Positions 13,001 to 24,489 of a DNA stretch of 64,000 nucleotides are shown here, piece after piece (the first letter of the stretch is position 1; each line of letters opens with the position of its first letter). The DNA is taken from NCBI RefSeq assembly GCF_041381155.1, contig NC_091147.1:37946053-38010052 (forward strand), written 5' to 3'. The position numbers were made by a program, and so were the translations under genes. Origin of the DNA: Argopecten irradians (taxonomy: Eukaryota > Mollusca > Bivalvia > Pectinida > Pectinidae). The notes under the pieces are model-generated. The model saw only the letters and a list, made by a program, of their open reading frames with translations. It had not been told where the DNA came from and ran no database searches.

Positions 13001-16000
13001 GTTGTTATATCTTCCCCTGGGGACTATGTCATGACAAAACTGAAGGGCTCTGTATGCAAGAGGACTTTTGAAGTTCATCGAAATAATCAAATACCAATAC
13101 ACTGTTTGACTTCGAAGTTGAGCGTCGCTCACTTGTAAATCTTCGAAGGAAATATCAGCAGGTTATTTCTCCTGTACCGTTTTCAGTTTAACTATGGCAA
13201 AGTCCAGGGTTGGCTGTACTGATAGTGATATTAACCACTGAAGTATCGAGAATGCGTCTTCCAAATACATGGTAGTTATTTCACAACACATTTATTACAA
13301 CACAAATCACTATACGTCAAGTTAAAGCAGAACACTATACTATTTAAAACATAACATTACTCTCGTTAAGCACAACACTATAAACACAACACTACACTAG
13401 TTAAACACAACACTATACTAGTTAAATACAACACTTAACTAGTTAAACACAACACTTTACTAGTTAAACACAACACTATGCTAGTTAAACACAACACTTT
13501 ACTAGTTAAAAACAACACTATGCTAGTTAAACACAACACTATACTAGTTAAACACAACACTATGCTAGTTAAACACAACACTATGCTAGTTAAAACACAA
13601 CACAATACTAAACCTACTGCTGGCTGCCGTGTTGTTATTCGAACACATCCCACATGTGCTCTTACAGTTGATTTTCATCCAGTCCTCATTGACGACACAG
13701 TCTCCGTTCTCGGCCCAGCTATCACACTTATCATCACTGAATTTATTGTGACACTCCTCTATAAGAAAAACAATACATTACGTATATAAAATATATTGTT
13801 GTCCTAGAAGAACATGACTACTGATGTACAAGCTCATGAAAAGTGTAACCATGACAACTATAATTTGCCTCATATTTATGCCTTTATCATATCAAAGCAT
13901 CCAATTGAATTAAGTCTTCTCTAAGGTGATCATTGCTTTACTCACCTACAGTCCAGTTCTTTGGGAACAAATTGGTAAATATACCTAGCCACTGCCACGC
14001 CCATGTAGCTACATGGTTCCCTGTAATTACACAGATGGTGTTAATGACAAAGTACCTACATCTATATAATTATACAGTCATACAATGGTTTTGTCCGTCT
14101 AGTATTCGTCAGTGATGTAAATGTATACAATGGTATTGCCCGTCTAGCATTCATCAGTGATGTAAATGTATACAATGGTATCGTCCGTCTAGCATTCATC
14201 AGTGATGTAAATGTATACAATGGTATCGTCCGTCTAGCATTCATCAGTGATGTAAATGTATACAATGGTTTTGTCCGTCTAGCATTCATCAGTGATGTAA
14301 ATGTATACAATGGTATCGTCCGTCTAGCATTCATCAGTGATGTAAATGTATACAATGGTATCGTCCGTCTAGCATTCATCAGTGATGTAAATGTATACAA
14401 TGGTATTGCCCGTCTAACATTCATCAGTGATGTAAATGTATACAATGGTATCGTCCGTCTAGCATTCGTTAGTGGTGTAAATGTAACAGTAAGATGAGAC
14501 TGTAACCAAACTTGAATACATAATATAATGTTTATCAGAGAAAATATAAATAGAAACTTGCAATTCTAATTTTGGGATTTTTGAACCTCACTAATTTCAC
14601 ATCAAATGACTTTTAAAATAACAATTGTTCTAAGTATTAGTTCATGAAAGAAACCAAAGAAATTTATAACAAATTATTTTTAAAATGTTACATTTGAAGT
14701 TGAAAAATTGTCATAAAAACAAATGCATTATCAGTGTGTGTCATAAATATTGCAAGTTTGAGCATGTTTTATAAATAAGTGGGAAGACAATTGTTTTTAT
14801 TTACTGCACCAATATCTTTGACTGATTTATTTTATATGATCTGATTATCTACAACTCTTTAATACATGGTCACGTGCGGAGGACGTTAATTTATAGCAAA
14901 GCTTAATTGAAAAAAAACAACAACTCCGAATCCATCCGTGCGTTCCATTTGCAGATACAACTGGTACGAACCCGCTGTATTTGCAATGGAACGCGCTGTA
15001 CCAGCCGAACCGAACCGGTACAAGTGGTTCGTTTTCAGAAGTGTACCACTTGTATCCAAGATGGCGGACCCGAGATTCTACGTTGAGTATATCAGGGTGA
15101 CGTCTCATGACTATCATTCTTCTTGCAATTAGTATGCAATCATATTCTTATAATCATATTGGCATTTTAAAAAAGATTCTTTATATCTTATATAAAACTA
15201 AGGGTCTTAAATTCTTATTATGGTGTTATGGTAGAATGTAAAATAATGATGTCGGGGTACGAAATCGGTATCAATTATAAAATCTTTCAAAATTCACACG
15301 AATATATACAGCAATAAATACCATGTAAAACAATAGAAGAATATATTCACCCTCCGCATTGACTCCTGCCTTGCCACACAATCCACAAGCCTTCCGACAG
15401 TAGCGATTCATGAACTTGGAGTTCAGCTTACACTCGCCTTGTGTTGACCAAACGTAACAGTTCCAGCTGTCGTACTCGTTTATACACGCTAAAACACAAC
15501 AATAAACTGTTGTAATATATAAAACAACATTGATAACTAATCACTTAATAACAAACCATATCGCACATGTTTCATAAAAGGATTGTCAATTGAGTAAATG
15601 TGTGCAAATTTCAATAAAGAATAAAAAAAGTTAAATTACAATATACTTTAAAAGACGTTTCTTTGAGATTACTAATTATTAAAGTTATTTCCATTCACAA
15701 TTAAATTTATGTTTGAAATTGAGCTTTTGAATAATACACTAGCTATAAACATAACATCCTTTTGTGTCAGTTACAATCTATTGAAATAATCACTGACAAC
15801 CAAACTTGATACTCTACGAACTTTCTGCTTGAGGTTTCCGTGGCCTGACATTCTCCTGACAGTCTGAGGTTCCGTCAGGGCAAATACACCGACAGTTCTG
15901 GTCAACTATCCCTCCGTCTGCGCAGCGAACACTTCGAGGACAAATAGCTGTACCAGTAACAAGTGATAGATTTCAGTTTTAGATATAAGTTATAGTCTAT

Positions 16001-19000
16001 CTCATTTTGTTCATTTCAGTTTTTTCTCCTATCATACACCGAAAAGATTTTTCCTACCATATACTGTACCATTAAATAGGAACAGAGAAATATCAGCGAA
16101 AAATATTTCTACGAAGAACAAGGTTAATTAACTACCAAAATAAATCATTTTATTTAAATACATTGTTTAGTACCAAGTCTTCGAATAAATTAATAAAAAG
16201 GTAGTTGCTCCATGTGGTAGACATCCAACACTTGCCAATAAAGGAAAAAATCAATTTTATTTTGATAATTATTATTGCAAAGATAATGATCTGATCAAGG
16301 GAATAAATCTTCACAAAATTAACCAAAACCATACCTTCTGAATTATATAATACCTGAACATTCGTACATCCTGTTAACCGCTTTGATATCACTGAAGGCG
16401 AGTTCCTTGCGCCATACTTTCCCAATGGTTTCTTCCTTTGATTGATCTAGGGCGCGGATCGTCTGTGATTTTCCATCTTTAGCAAATGCCTTATGAATGA
16501 AAATGAAAATTGAGGTATTAATAGAAAAGTAATTAAGCTTTAAGGTGAAACTAAAAACACTCAAAGAGTCTTATTATCGTTACCGAGTATACATATAACT
16601 TCAGCCTACTGCTTTTTGTCTTTGGTAGCATGTTTCAGTGATATAGCACTATAAAAATGTCAAGAGTTCCACTAAACAAGAGGACACAAGACGAATATAC
16701 CATGGGCTAGTCTCCCCAAATATTGTCTCTCGCACTTCATATACGAATCACGCCACATACAAACAAAAAACAAACAAACAAACTGTTCTGAGATATTGAC
16801 GAGCTTATGTGAATGAGTTACTGCAAAACCTTGCGCATATTGATTATGTTTTGTTTATACAATATGAATCATTTTCCGACCAGGTAGATTAAATATGCCC
16901 GGAGTAATTTCCTATCGAATTCAAATTTAAATTGAAAATTATTTCGATTATGATAGATTCATAAAATGATATTTTTGTACGTATGTAAAGCGTAGCGGCA
17001 AACAACTCTATTCAAGGATTAACTTGAATAGATTTTTTATGTTATGGAGATATTATATTTTATACCACAAAAATCTGAGTGTACTTTAAAAAAACCGCGA
17101 AGTGGTTCATGTTGAGAGTGCACTCAGCTTTTTGTGTATATCTCCATAGCATAAAAAATCTATTCAAATTAATCCTTATAATTCATTTTATAAAGATAAT
17201 CTCTTCAATATTCAAAATTCATTTTGGGACTCTTTTGTCTATGAAATCATAACGCCGTCATCTCAGCCAAGCAGAAGCAACGTTAAAACCGGCGACTTCA
17301 TTTTTTCCTTTGTGGGCTGATAAAGTAAATTTATAAACCAATGAAAATGCTCGTAAAAAGCAAAATTGAATTATAAAATAGTAAGGAACTAGTAAATTAT
17401 ATAATTCTTTGCGTCAAGATTGAGAAATTTTGCTTCCCTGAGATTCCATTTTTCTCGTTTAAAATGGAAATACGAAAATAACCTTCTATGCAGTAAAACC
17501 ACTAATACTGACCGTAACGCCGTAGTGCATCACAGATGAATACTCGTAAGGAACGTCATACTGGTTCACCTCCTGACTCGAGTACTTATTGAACCAAATG
17601 CGCATGCTCGGTGCTACATTATGGTAGAGAATCTCTATGAACTCATCTCTGTTTGGGAGCTGATGTTCATGGACCAGTCCCAGAGCGTGGCCGATTTCGT
17701 GAAGGTACAGTCCTTTCTGTAGATTTGAAAAAAAATATGGAATAAAATAATGTCATTTCACAAACTTAGCATATACTATAACGTCTGTCAATAAAGATCA
17801 TAGAAGAGACAAAGAGAAAATATAATTTATAGCTAAGTGGTCCTTATATACAGGTAACAATGTGTTATTAAGCAGATGATGTTTAAACTGAGGTAGTCGT
17901 GAAGGCAGGCTTTACTATACAGCTTTCTTTCGCAATCTAAGTAAACATTTGCGATAGTTTATATCCGCAAATAAACACTGATATTATTTATATTGAATGT
18001 AATTTTCAATCTTTTTTTTTTGATCAGCAATTGTTAATCTTCTTGAAATTGCTTTAAGTTGGAAATCGCGAAATTTTATACGCGAAAGAACGTTGGCTTT
18101 GAGTATTATAACGGTGGAAAGGATACTGATTCGGAGTAATATGATAAGTTAACCATTTCAATGTGCTTATTATCAAGAATATAAAAACAACTGGTTCTAA
18201 ATAAATGAAATCAGGCCTGTATTACATTAACCTTCCTGTTTATAATGTATAATTTTTTTTCTCTTATCTCTGACGTTTAAAGGTAACTCACCCATCGACA
18301 TCCGTTTTGATCCAGATTCAGCAGCTGACCTCCGCCCACCATACCTAACTGCGAGTTACACCTGTCGTGTTACAGTCAATGAGAGATAAATAATCTACAC
18401 TGAGCAGAATTCCAGACAACAATAGCCCAGTGAACAAAACATGATCAAACTTTATAACACTGGCAAAAGACACATTTTATTACAAGATAATGATAACACT
18501 TCAAAAATTACGACCCGACATCAATTTATTTCGAGAAAAAAATTCATAATTTATGTTTTTGAGGAGAATGGTCCATTTCAAGAAGCTTGCTGTTAATTCC
18601 CACACCACATACGTATGTTTTTTATAACTGTTTTTAATTTAATTGTTTTTTTATTCAAATCCTATTCTCATTTGTTATAATAATCAAAAAATAATAATCT
18701 ATCTATCTTGAAACTTCATATGAAGGTCGAGAGAGAATACAGACACGGAATATCATTACAATGTTTGGGTAAAACAACGGCTATGTATGTCGTATTGATA
18801 TATAATCAGTGTTAACGTTGCTACAACGATATTATAGTATATTTTGTAAATAGAAATCGTTGGTGGTCATGACCTACCATTTACGTTCTCTCTTCACTTA
18901 CCCGTCACCATTTTGAAATCTAACATAATTGTCGTCCTCTATAGTTGCCTCTCGAAATCGGATACAAGTGTACTTTTCCCACTCTCTCATGGCAACACGG

Positions 19001-22000
19001 ATAAGGTACCTCTCCTTAGCCTCTATCGGTCAAATTGAAATAAGTAATATCATTTGGTGGTCATGACACAAACTTTCATAAGGTACAGAGCGAAATGTTC
19101 GACAAGGAGTCCTTAATCATCTTTGAAATGAACACAACTAAGGAGTTAGACTTTATCTTAAATTCGAAATCATATGATTGTTAACCAACAAACAGAATAT
19201 AATGCAGTTATTTATCTATGTCATTGAAACTTGTTACTAAATCGAAATAACATAACTGGAATATCTTATTAAGTTCGAAGTAATTTGGGGGTCCTGACCA
19301 AAGTTTTTTTGTAACTCTTTTATTTTTCCAAAGTGTCATTTCATCAATACAGTACATAAATATATAATAATTACAGACAATCATACATACTTCCTCACCA
19401 TTTTCAATTCTGTAATCATAACTAATTCAAATTACTCACTGTGACATTCTTTCTCTCAATCATACTGGGTTAAAGAAAAACCAAAAACAGAAAAAAAGAC
19501 CATAGAAAATATGTATAAAAATAGTTTGAACAATATTTGGTAAAAAAATGAAAAGAAAAATATATAAAGAGTTGTATTTATATATATACAGCACATATAG
19601 GATCTTACATTTAGAGATTTTATGGATCGAGTCTAAGAAGTTTTTAGTTTTGTGAGCCTTAGCGAGCAAAAATTGAAACTTCGAGACGAATTGAAACTTC
19701 GAGACGAAATGAACACAAATTTAAGATATTTTTCCACATAACTCCAAATACCTACATAACAAAGAATTTCACGTCAAAATGTATTCCGAAAATCCAGCAA
19801 GGCCGCCATTTTGTTCCGCCGTCATCGTAAATCTGACGTCACGTCATTTTTCCTGTCGTCATTCTATTGTTTCTGTTTGACGTCACAATTAATTTCTAGC
19901 CAATGAAAATCTCTCCAGGTCGTATTACACTAGTGACATATGCAAAAATATTACACGGGCGAAATCACTGGATATCAGGCGAATTACGTGATAAATGTAT
20001 ATATTATGAGGACAAGGATATACCCAAAAAGAGCATCCATTCTAAGACACATACACAAACTGTCATCATCGCACACACCAAACACATATAAACACAGAGA
20101 AGAAGCAGAAGAAGGAAAAGAAAAGGAAAAGAAGAAGGTGAAAGGTGAAAATATGAAATGCAAGTGCAGGATTATTTCTTTAAGCTAAAACTAATTCAAA
20201 AAGTTGTGTAATTATTAAGAACTTGATGGTAGATAAAGTAACAATATGTTTATTATAAAACCATATATAACTATATTATAGTAGCAAATATTATTACTTC
20301 TATTTATAATTAAACTATTAATTATATATGTTGTCATGTCAGAAACTGGGGTTCACACAAGAGGTCCTGACCAAAGTTGTCATTACACATGTTTACATTT
20401 CTATTTGGCATTATGATTTACCATAATCACACCAGCAAAGTATCACTTTATACATATAAGCAAATACATGTATTCATCCCTAAAAATTCATAATGGACTG
20501 CTCAAACTATTAAATTAAAACGGTTCAAATGCGATTCTTAGGTAAATGAGTTGCTATATAGACATGTAAGACATTTAACACGTAATTAACAAATTACTTG
20601 ATCAAGCCTCGTGATAAACTTAAAGTGTAAACATACTGAAATGCCCTGGTGTAAGATAGTATGGCACCACACCATTAGGCCAGCGGAGGTCGATCCTTCT
20701 CACTGCCTTCCTTTTCTTTCGTTTTTGTTCAAAATACGGCATCATCCGGATGTCACCACTACAAAACCAAAGCTACGTGTATAAGATCTGATCAGGATTT
20801 TGTATCAAAATTAATGTCATATGGGATATCGAAGAAGTAGCATTAAAAAGGAATGTGAGATACATTTATATTTTTATATTTGGAATACAAAAATGAGACG
20901 TGTGACACAACGTTTTGCTAAACAAAGTTTCCTACGCGCCAATTTTCAACATATCGCTCAATGTGTTGCAAGACAAATAGCAAATATGAGAATAATTAAA
21001 TAAGAATAAATATAATACCAGATGAAAGTCACATCTAGGAAATTATGATATTTTGATGGCGATATCACTTGTCATTTTTCATACATATAAAACAACGTTG
21101 TTGTATACAATCTTTCAGCCATACCTTCATGGGTACAGAGAGAGATTTCAATACCGGATAGCTTTTTTGGATATTCAGTCCTATATGTACCTTCATACAA
21201 ATAAAGGAAATCTAATACATGACCTCACAGAGAGACAAAATTGCAGTACTAGGTAGATTTGTTGGATATCCAGCCCTACATTCACAAAAGGAAAAGTAAA
21301 ACATGGATTCACATACAAAAATTGCAGTATCGGATGACTTTGTTGGATATTCAGCACTACCTTGATACAACAAATGAAATGTAACTCATGACTCACTATT
21401 CGGGTGGTTGGTACATGTTACGGAACTGTTCCTCCGTCAGAAGCATGTCCAGTTCAGCCAGGAACATCCCGTCAGGTCCAATCATTTTCTGAGCAGACAC
21501 TGTAAGGGAGAGATAAAAAGATACGCTAACAAATATATAGTGCATCATAGTTCTGCCAAGGATAGATACATTGGGTTGCATACATAGCTTTGGGAATATA
21601 CAAAACAGACTGTATTATGAAAGATGCTCCACCGACGACAGAACATAAATGATGTTCATTATTTGAACAATAATTAGTGTTTACTTATATATATATATAT
21701 GCCTTATTAACACAAAAAATAACATAAAATAATTTATTTCGCCTTTGGTGCATGTGCAATCATTACTTCATTCCATATAAGATATAGTGCTACGGAATTT
21801 TTTCGAGATGCAATTAATTATTTTTCATATTTTTTAACTAAAAAAAATACCATTTGACAGCGGTTGAGCATCTTTAATAAGTACTTTCAGAAATAAAACT
21901 ACGCCATACAATTGTTAATGATTCCCCAATGATTTTAGAAACACCATACCATATGAGACCTGAAGGAGAGGTTCGACATGTTTTCAAAATCATGTTGTGA

Positions 22001-23637
22001 TATCATCAGACAATTTAATATTCTGAAATATATGTACGACAGGTTAATGCTTCTATGGCCTTTCAATGATTTCAATGAGTCCATACAGCGATTTCGTCCT
22101 GCTAGTATACGGGCGGCTATTTCTTCATCTAAGATTTGTCGAAGATGTTAGGATATCCTTTCTAGGATTGGTCATAAAAAAGCATTGATAATAAACCAAC
22201 GAACATGCCAAAGGTTTAATAGACCAACACTATAGAATCGAAAAAGAAAATAAAAGGAATAATTCATAATAATTATGTGTAGCAGCTGTAATAATTCCGC
22301 GGAAGAGGATAGATACCATTCATGCCTCCGAGTGCTCTCGTGAAAATCTCGTCTAGAGAGAGATCTGTATACTGCTCCAAACTGTTTAGATCATCCGGCA
22401 TCATGTCGATTTTCTTGAAGGCAGCTAGTTCCTGGCTCATCACCGCTCCACATAACAGTAGAACCTATTGAATAATACCATGTTTTAAAATTTTATTTAT
22501 CGCCTCAACAAATAAAAATTTCATCCTCTTCACAACGACATATTTTATTGAATAACAATATCGGTTCAAATAGTATCAACTACCATCCACATTTCCCGTA
22601 CCATACATTGTTTTGTACACAAAATAATTCAAATTACATTAAACGCCCTACAAAACATGTTCATATCATGTTTCATTAATGTTTTCAAAAAGTATAATCA
22701 AACATTAGAATGAGTTAATCATCGATTCAAATTTTACTAAAAATAACACCGTTCAAACATTTTGACTAATAAACGAAAAGAGCGTCTGCAAAAAAGACGA
22801 ATACCTACTTTCAGAAATATCAAGCAGTGCACACGATTCAAATAACTTAAAAACCCATTTCAAATACAAAGACTAGAATATCGTAATATCTGGAAAATTA
22901 ATACGAAAAAAACCAATGTCGATATGATGGATAAGGTAAATAGATTAGTCATAATGCATTGTTGTAGTAGTCAATTGTTCTGGGAATTTCATTTATATGG
23001 ATAAATGTAACTATGAATGGAGAGAGGAGATATCAATTGGTCATTTAAATATCAAAGCATACTACAATAGAAACAAGAACCACTTTAATGTCTATAAGCA
23101 GCCGGGCAGACATCTTTTCATACATAAGTAGTTCCGGTGTGTGACGTCATCATTTTTGTTGTACAAAACATAGAACAAGAAAGTTTACAGATATCACGAA
23201 TTAAAACTGAAATTAATTATGAACACAAAATAATGTAGTTGTTCGACCATGTAGGAAAATTTAAATACAAGTGATTGTTTTGTTTTTCAAGTTACCGATG
23301 TCTTTGGGTCATTTACTGTATCAGGGTAACCCAGTAACCGATATAATAACAGCTTGTGAAATCACTTAATAAATGAAATATATAATTATAAATACCATCT
23401 ATAACAAAATATCAAATCTAATAGTGAATTTTGCATTTTTTAGTCTAATCATATAATAATATATGTGATACCAATTTTATCATGGGTGTCAGCACAATCT
23501 TTCAACAATTTCAACTCATTCTCTGCTAAAATAAAAATATAGTGCAAAATAACAAAGCTTCAATTTTCTCTATAAAAAAATCCTAAAGATGATATGACAA
23601 AGGGGTTCCCTACCTGCAGTACGTAGAGGGCTGACAT
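7047..23637 (-). CDS. Secreted astacin metalloprotease with eight ShKT domains
   Basis: Seventeen exons, high to low coordinate: 23637-23614, 22464-22317, 21499-21397, 20758-20637, 19022-18902, 18361-18292, 17716-17513, 16489-16354, 15947-15822, 15488-15351, 13758-13618, 12773-12576, 12235-12110, 11234-11001, 9800-9465, 8312-8199, 7156-7047. The CDS is 2451 nt, 816 residues, and every phase closes. Residues 1 to about 20 ([20 protein letters not shown]) are a signal peptide. A basic [10 protein letters not shown] at about 104-113 fits propeptide cleavage. The zinc site [13 protein letters not shown] is at 202-214 (ligands His202, His206, His212; Glu203 catalytic), and the Met-turn SVMHY at 257-261 holds the usual fifth ligand Tyr261. 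The catalytic domain ends at NRMYEC (308). A Cys-rich EGF-like segment and eight ShKT domains follow. All catalytic residues are present. The presumed role is extracellular or cell-surface proteolysis; the substrate is unknown. Two donors read GTTCGT (after 15822 and 9465). Confidence 0.92.
7336..7698. mobile_element. TTAA-type MITE, family M3, copy 1
   Basis: Opens with AAGATGCTCCATCGC and closes with GCGGTGGAACATCTTTAA, an inverted pair, with interior matches to 57079-57443 and, reversed, 21620-21878. It lies in the last intron of the astacin gene. Confidence 0.7.
7850..8102 (+). mobile_element. Repeat family R1 with GGACGTTAAT tail, copy 1
   Basis: Contains GACGACTGGTT, GTGATATATCACTATAAAAA, CACGACCACACCGCAGTCTC and the tail GGCCGTCCTTACATGACC ... 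AATAGGACGTTAATCAATCAATC. The tail is shared with the tRNA-derived SINE at 54553-54757, so both may use the same LINE machinery. It sits in the last intron of the astacin gene. Confidence 0.7.
8310..8605. repeat. Roughly 115-bp tandem repeat at a splice acceptor
   Basis: Three diverged copies, each with GGGTATCGATATTTGGAAT, GACCGCGAAGCTGT and AAAACATAATAATTAA. The first copy overlaps the acceptor of astacin exon 16 (boundary at 8312). Confidence 0.75.
10877..10986 (+). repeat. 42-bp tandem repeat, 2.6 copies
   Basis: Unit contains AATGTTATATTCTATGCCGA and CATCTCCACACATCATC. It lies just downstream, in transcript sense, of the donor of astacin exon 14. Confidence 0.8.
11337..11641. mobile_element. 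TIR MITE, family M2, copy 1
   Basis: Left arm ATCCTCGATATTCCAGGGGT ... CCCTGGACTATGTCATAGTG; the right arm is its diverged complement (GCTATGAAATAATCCAGG ... GTTAGCACTGGAT). About 305 bp, in the intron between astacin exons 13 and 14. Confidence 0.75.
12975..13256. mobile_element. TIR MITE, family M2, copy 2
   Basis: Arms read CCTAGGAGTTACCATCGATG ... CCCTGGGGACTATGTCATGA and the complement ... GGCAAAGTCCAGGG ... GAAGTATCGAGAATG. More diverged than copy 1, in the intron between astacin exons 11 and 12. Confidence 0.7.
13370..13608 (+). repeat. 21-bp minisatellite
   Basis: Around eleven copies of CTAGTTAAACACAACACTAT(A/G). The array ends about 10 bases from the donor of astacin exon 11, so the intron begins almost directly in the repeat. 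Confidence 0.9.
14075..14478 (+). repeat. 45-bp minisatellite
   Basis: About nine copies of a 45-bp unit containing GTAAATGTATACAATGGTAT and CGTCCGTCTAGCATTCATCA, in the intron between astacin exons 10 and 11. Units are nearly identical, so recent homogenisation is likely. The long open frame on the minus strand is a by-product. Confidence 0.93.
14930..15075. repeat. Short inverted element
   Basis: TGCGTTCCATTTGCAGATAC pairs with the nearby ATTTGCAATGGAACGCGC, and CAACTGGTACGAACC pairs with CGGTACAAGTGGTTCG. A diverged relative is at about 41760-41830 (GCGTTCCATTTGGCG ... AACTGGTACGAATCCGCAA). Confidence 0.5.
15822..15947 (-). other. EGF-like / Cys-rich exon 9 of the astacin gene
   Basis: Encodes [20 protein letters not shown] then [10 protein letters not shown]. 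The six Cys and the DGG and CPDG turns resemble the shortened EGF-like modules that follow the catalytic domain in many astacins. It is a phase-1 to phase-1 exon. Confidence 0.7.
16612..16790 (+). mobile_element. Repeat family R1, copy 2 (partial)
   Basis: Contains TAGCATGTTTCAGTGATATA, CACTATAAAAATGTCAAGAG and a CAAACAAACAAAC tail; it lacks the GGACGTTAAT part. In the intron between astacin exons 7 and 8. Confidence 0.6.
16985..17385. repeat. Dispersed repeat, family R2, copy 1
   Basis: Contains TATTCAAAATTCATTTTGGG, CTCTTTTGTCTATGAAAT and CAATGAAAATGCTCG, and an inner inverted pair around 17020-17165 (TAGATTTTTTATGTTATGG ... CCATAGCATAAAAAATCTA). A diverged copy is at 33960-34330. Confidence 0.65.
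19604..20000. repeat. Dispersed repeat, family R3, copy 1
   Basis: Runs from ACATTTAGAGATTTTATGGA through GAACACAAATTTAAGATATT and GCCGCCATTTTGTTCCGCCG to CACTGGATATCAGGCG. Relatives are at 46085-46340 and 46540-46937. In the intron between astacin exons 4 and 5. Confidence 0.65.
21115..21396. repeat. Degenerate ~95-bp tandem repeat beside exon 3 of astacin
   Basis: Three copies built on TTGCAGTA..GGAT, TTTGTTGGATATTCAG, CCTTCATACAAAT and CATGA.CTCAC. The last copy touches the exon 3 donor (GTGAGTCATG on the minus strand); an inner copy carries a donor-like GTGAGGTCATG. Confidence 0.65.
21620..21878. mobile_element. TTAA-type MITE, family M3, copy 2
   Basis: AAGATGCTCCACCGAC ... GCGGTTGAGCATCTTTAAT. 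The interior is reversed relative to copies 1 and 3 and shorter, with GCCTTTGGTGCATGTGCAAT. In the intron between astacin exons 2 and 3. Confidence 0.65.
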
Positions 23638-23770
23638 ATTGCCAGATCCTGATCTCTGCCTTATCCTGAAGCCCAACCTCCCTGGCTAGGCACATCTAGG
23701 CCAATGTCAAGAGTAACACAGGAAGTTCACTACACTGTTGTGGTGGATTACTACTTAGAGATGTGTTTTA

Positions 23771-23780
23771 CTTATATAGG
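23771..23780 (-). promoter_or_regulatory. TATA box of the astacin gene
   Basis: CCTATATAAG on the minus strand, 134 bases upstream of the ATG (23637-23635). Transcription would start near 23745, giving a 5' UTR of roughly 110 bases. Motif only. Confidence 0.55.
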
Positions 23781-23989
23781 GACTTTGGTCGGTTAATGGG
23801 TACACTTATATTTTCCCCTTAGCAGGATGCGTCAGTATATTTAAGCTAGTTTAATCAAAGATAAGATTTCTTTGATATTCTTATATAGAATTGTATTTCG
23901 ATGGTTTCAAAACCTTGAATGTTTTTAAGTAGAACTTCTGTTATCGATACACTATCTTGGTAACTAATAGCACTCCATTCCTGTACGGA

Positions 23990-24485
23990 AGAGTTGTACC
24001 TGCTGCCTCTATTGCATGATCGTAAAAGGCGAATTACTTTAGGATTTTATCTTTTCTATTCTTTCTGCATGTAACTAACTTTCTAACTTTGTTCTTCCTT
24101 ACGTCTATCTTGATAACGCCTTAATTGACTTAAGCGCTCGCCACGTGGGTCTCTGGGTTCTGCCCCATGGCCGTGACACACCATAGTCTATAAAAGTGTC
24201 CGTTCCGGCTCTAGCGCAAAGGAGATGGGACGACTGGTTCGTTCCTTATCAGTTAAATGTCATCGGGTGGGTGTGCTTTTTCAGTGACTTTTTAGACACG
24301 TTACAGTGAGATAGCACTATAAAAAGGGCAGGGATTCCACTTTCACAACGAGACACAACACGAATATACCGCAGCCTTCCAAAACACACAACCCAGACAT
24401 GAATCATGTCGCATAAACATGAGACCGTCCTTAAATGACTCTGTCTGATCAAAGGACGTAGATACAATCACCTAACTAAACAACC
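23990..24485 (+). mobile_element. Repeat family R1, copy 3 (longest)
   Basis: Starts near ACCTGCTGCCTCTATTGC and includes GCGCTCGCCACGTGGGTC, CCATAGTCTATAAAAGTGTC, GGGACGACTGGTTCG, CAGTGAGATAGCACTATAAA and the tail CCGTCCTTAAATGACTC ... AAGGACGTAGATACAATCA. It lies about 200 bp upstream of the astacin TATA box. Confidence 0.7.
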
Positions 24486-24489
24486 AACC

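Larger units (their letters stand above)
7047..15488 (-). other. Array of eight ShKT exons
   Basis: Exons 10-17 each encode one six-cysteine ShKT module, e.g. [10 protein letters not shown]...GEC...YCRKACGLC (15351-15488) and CVDEHIYC...CPKSCEMC (7047-7156). All but the last are phase-1 symmetric, so they can be duplicated or skipped without breaking frame. Exon 12 adds a charged tail. Exons 14 and 15 add Asp/Glu-rich linkers after their ShKT cores, including eight consecutive Asp in exon 14. ShKT modules in proteases are usually binding or regulatory domains, and nothing here argues for a toxin. Confidence 0.9.
16354..20758 (-). other. Astacin catalytic module (exons 4-8)
   Basis: Exon 4 encodes the mature N-terminus region [16 protein letters not shown]. 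Exon 5 carries [12 protein letters not shown], exon 6 [20 protein letters not shown], exon 7 the zinc helix and Met-turn, and exon 8 [15 protein letters not shown]. The Cys pairs typical of astacins are present. The order and spacing match the peptidase M12A fold, and the length of about 200 residues is normal. Confidence 0.93.

Noticed and set aside
14062-14445. 127-codon minus-strand frame with [15 protein letters not shown] repeats
   Set aside because: Translation of the 45-bp intronic minisatellite; lies between two verified exons of the astacin gene.
13370-14478. CRISPR array
   Set aside because: Direct repeats lack unique spacers of constant length, and the window is clearly eukaryotic.
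7047-15488. ShKT region as a toxin gene
   Set aside because: The modules are spliced in frame to a complete astacin protease; ShKT domains are widespread non-toxic protein modules.
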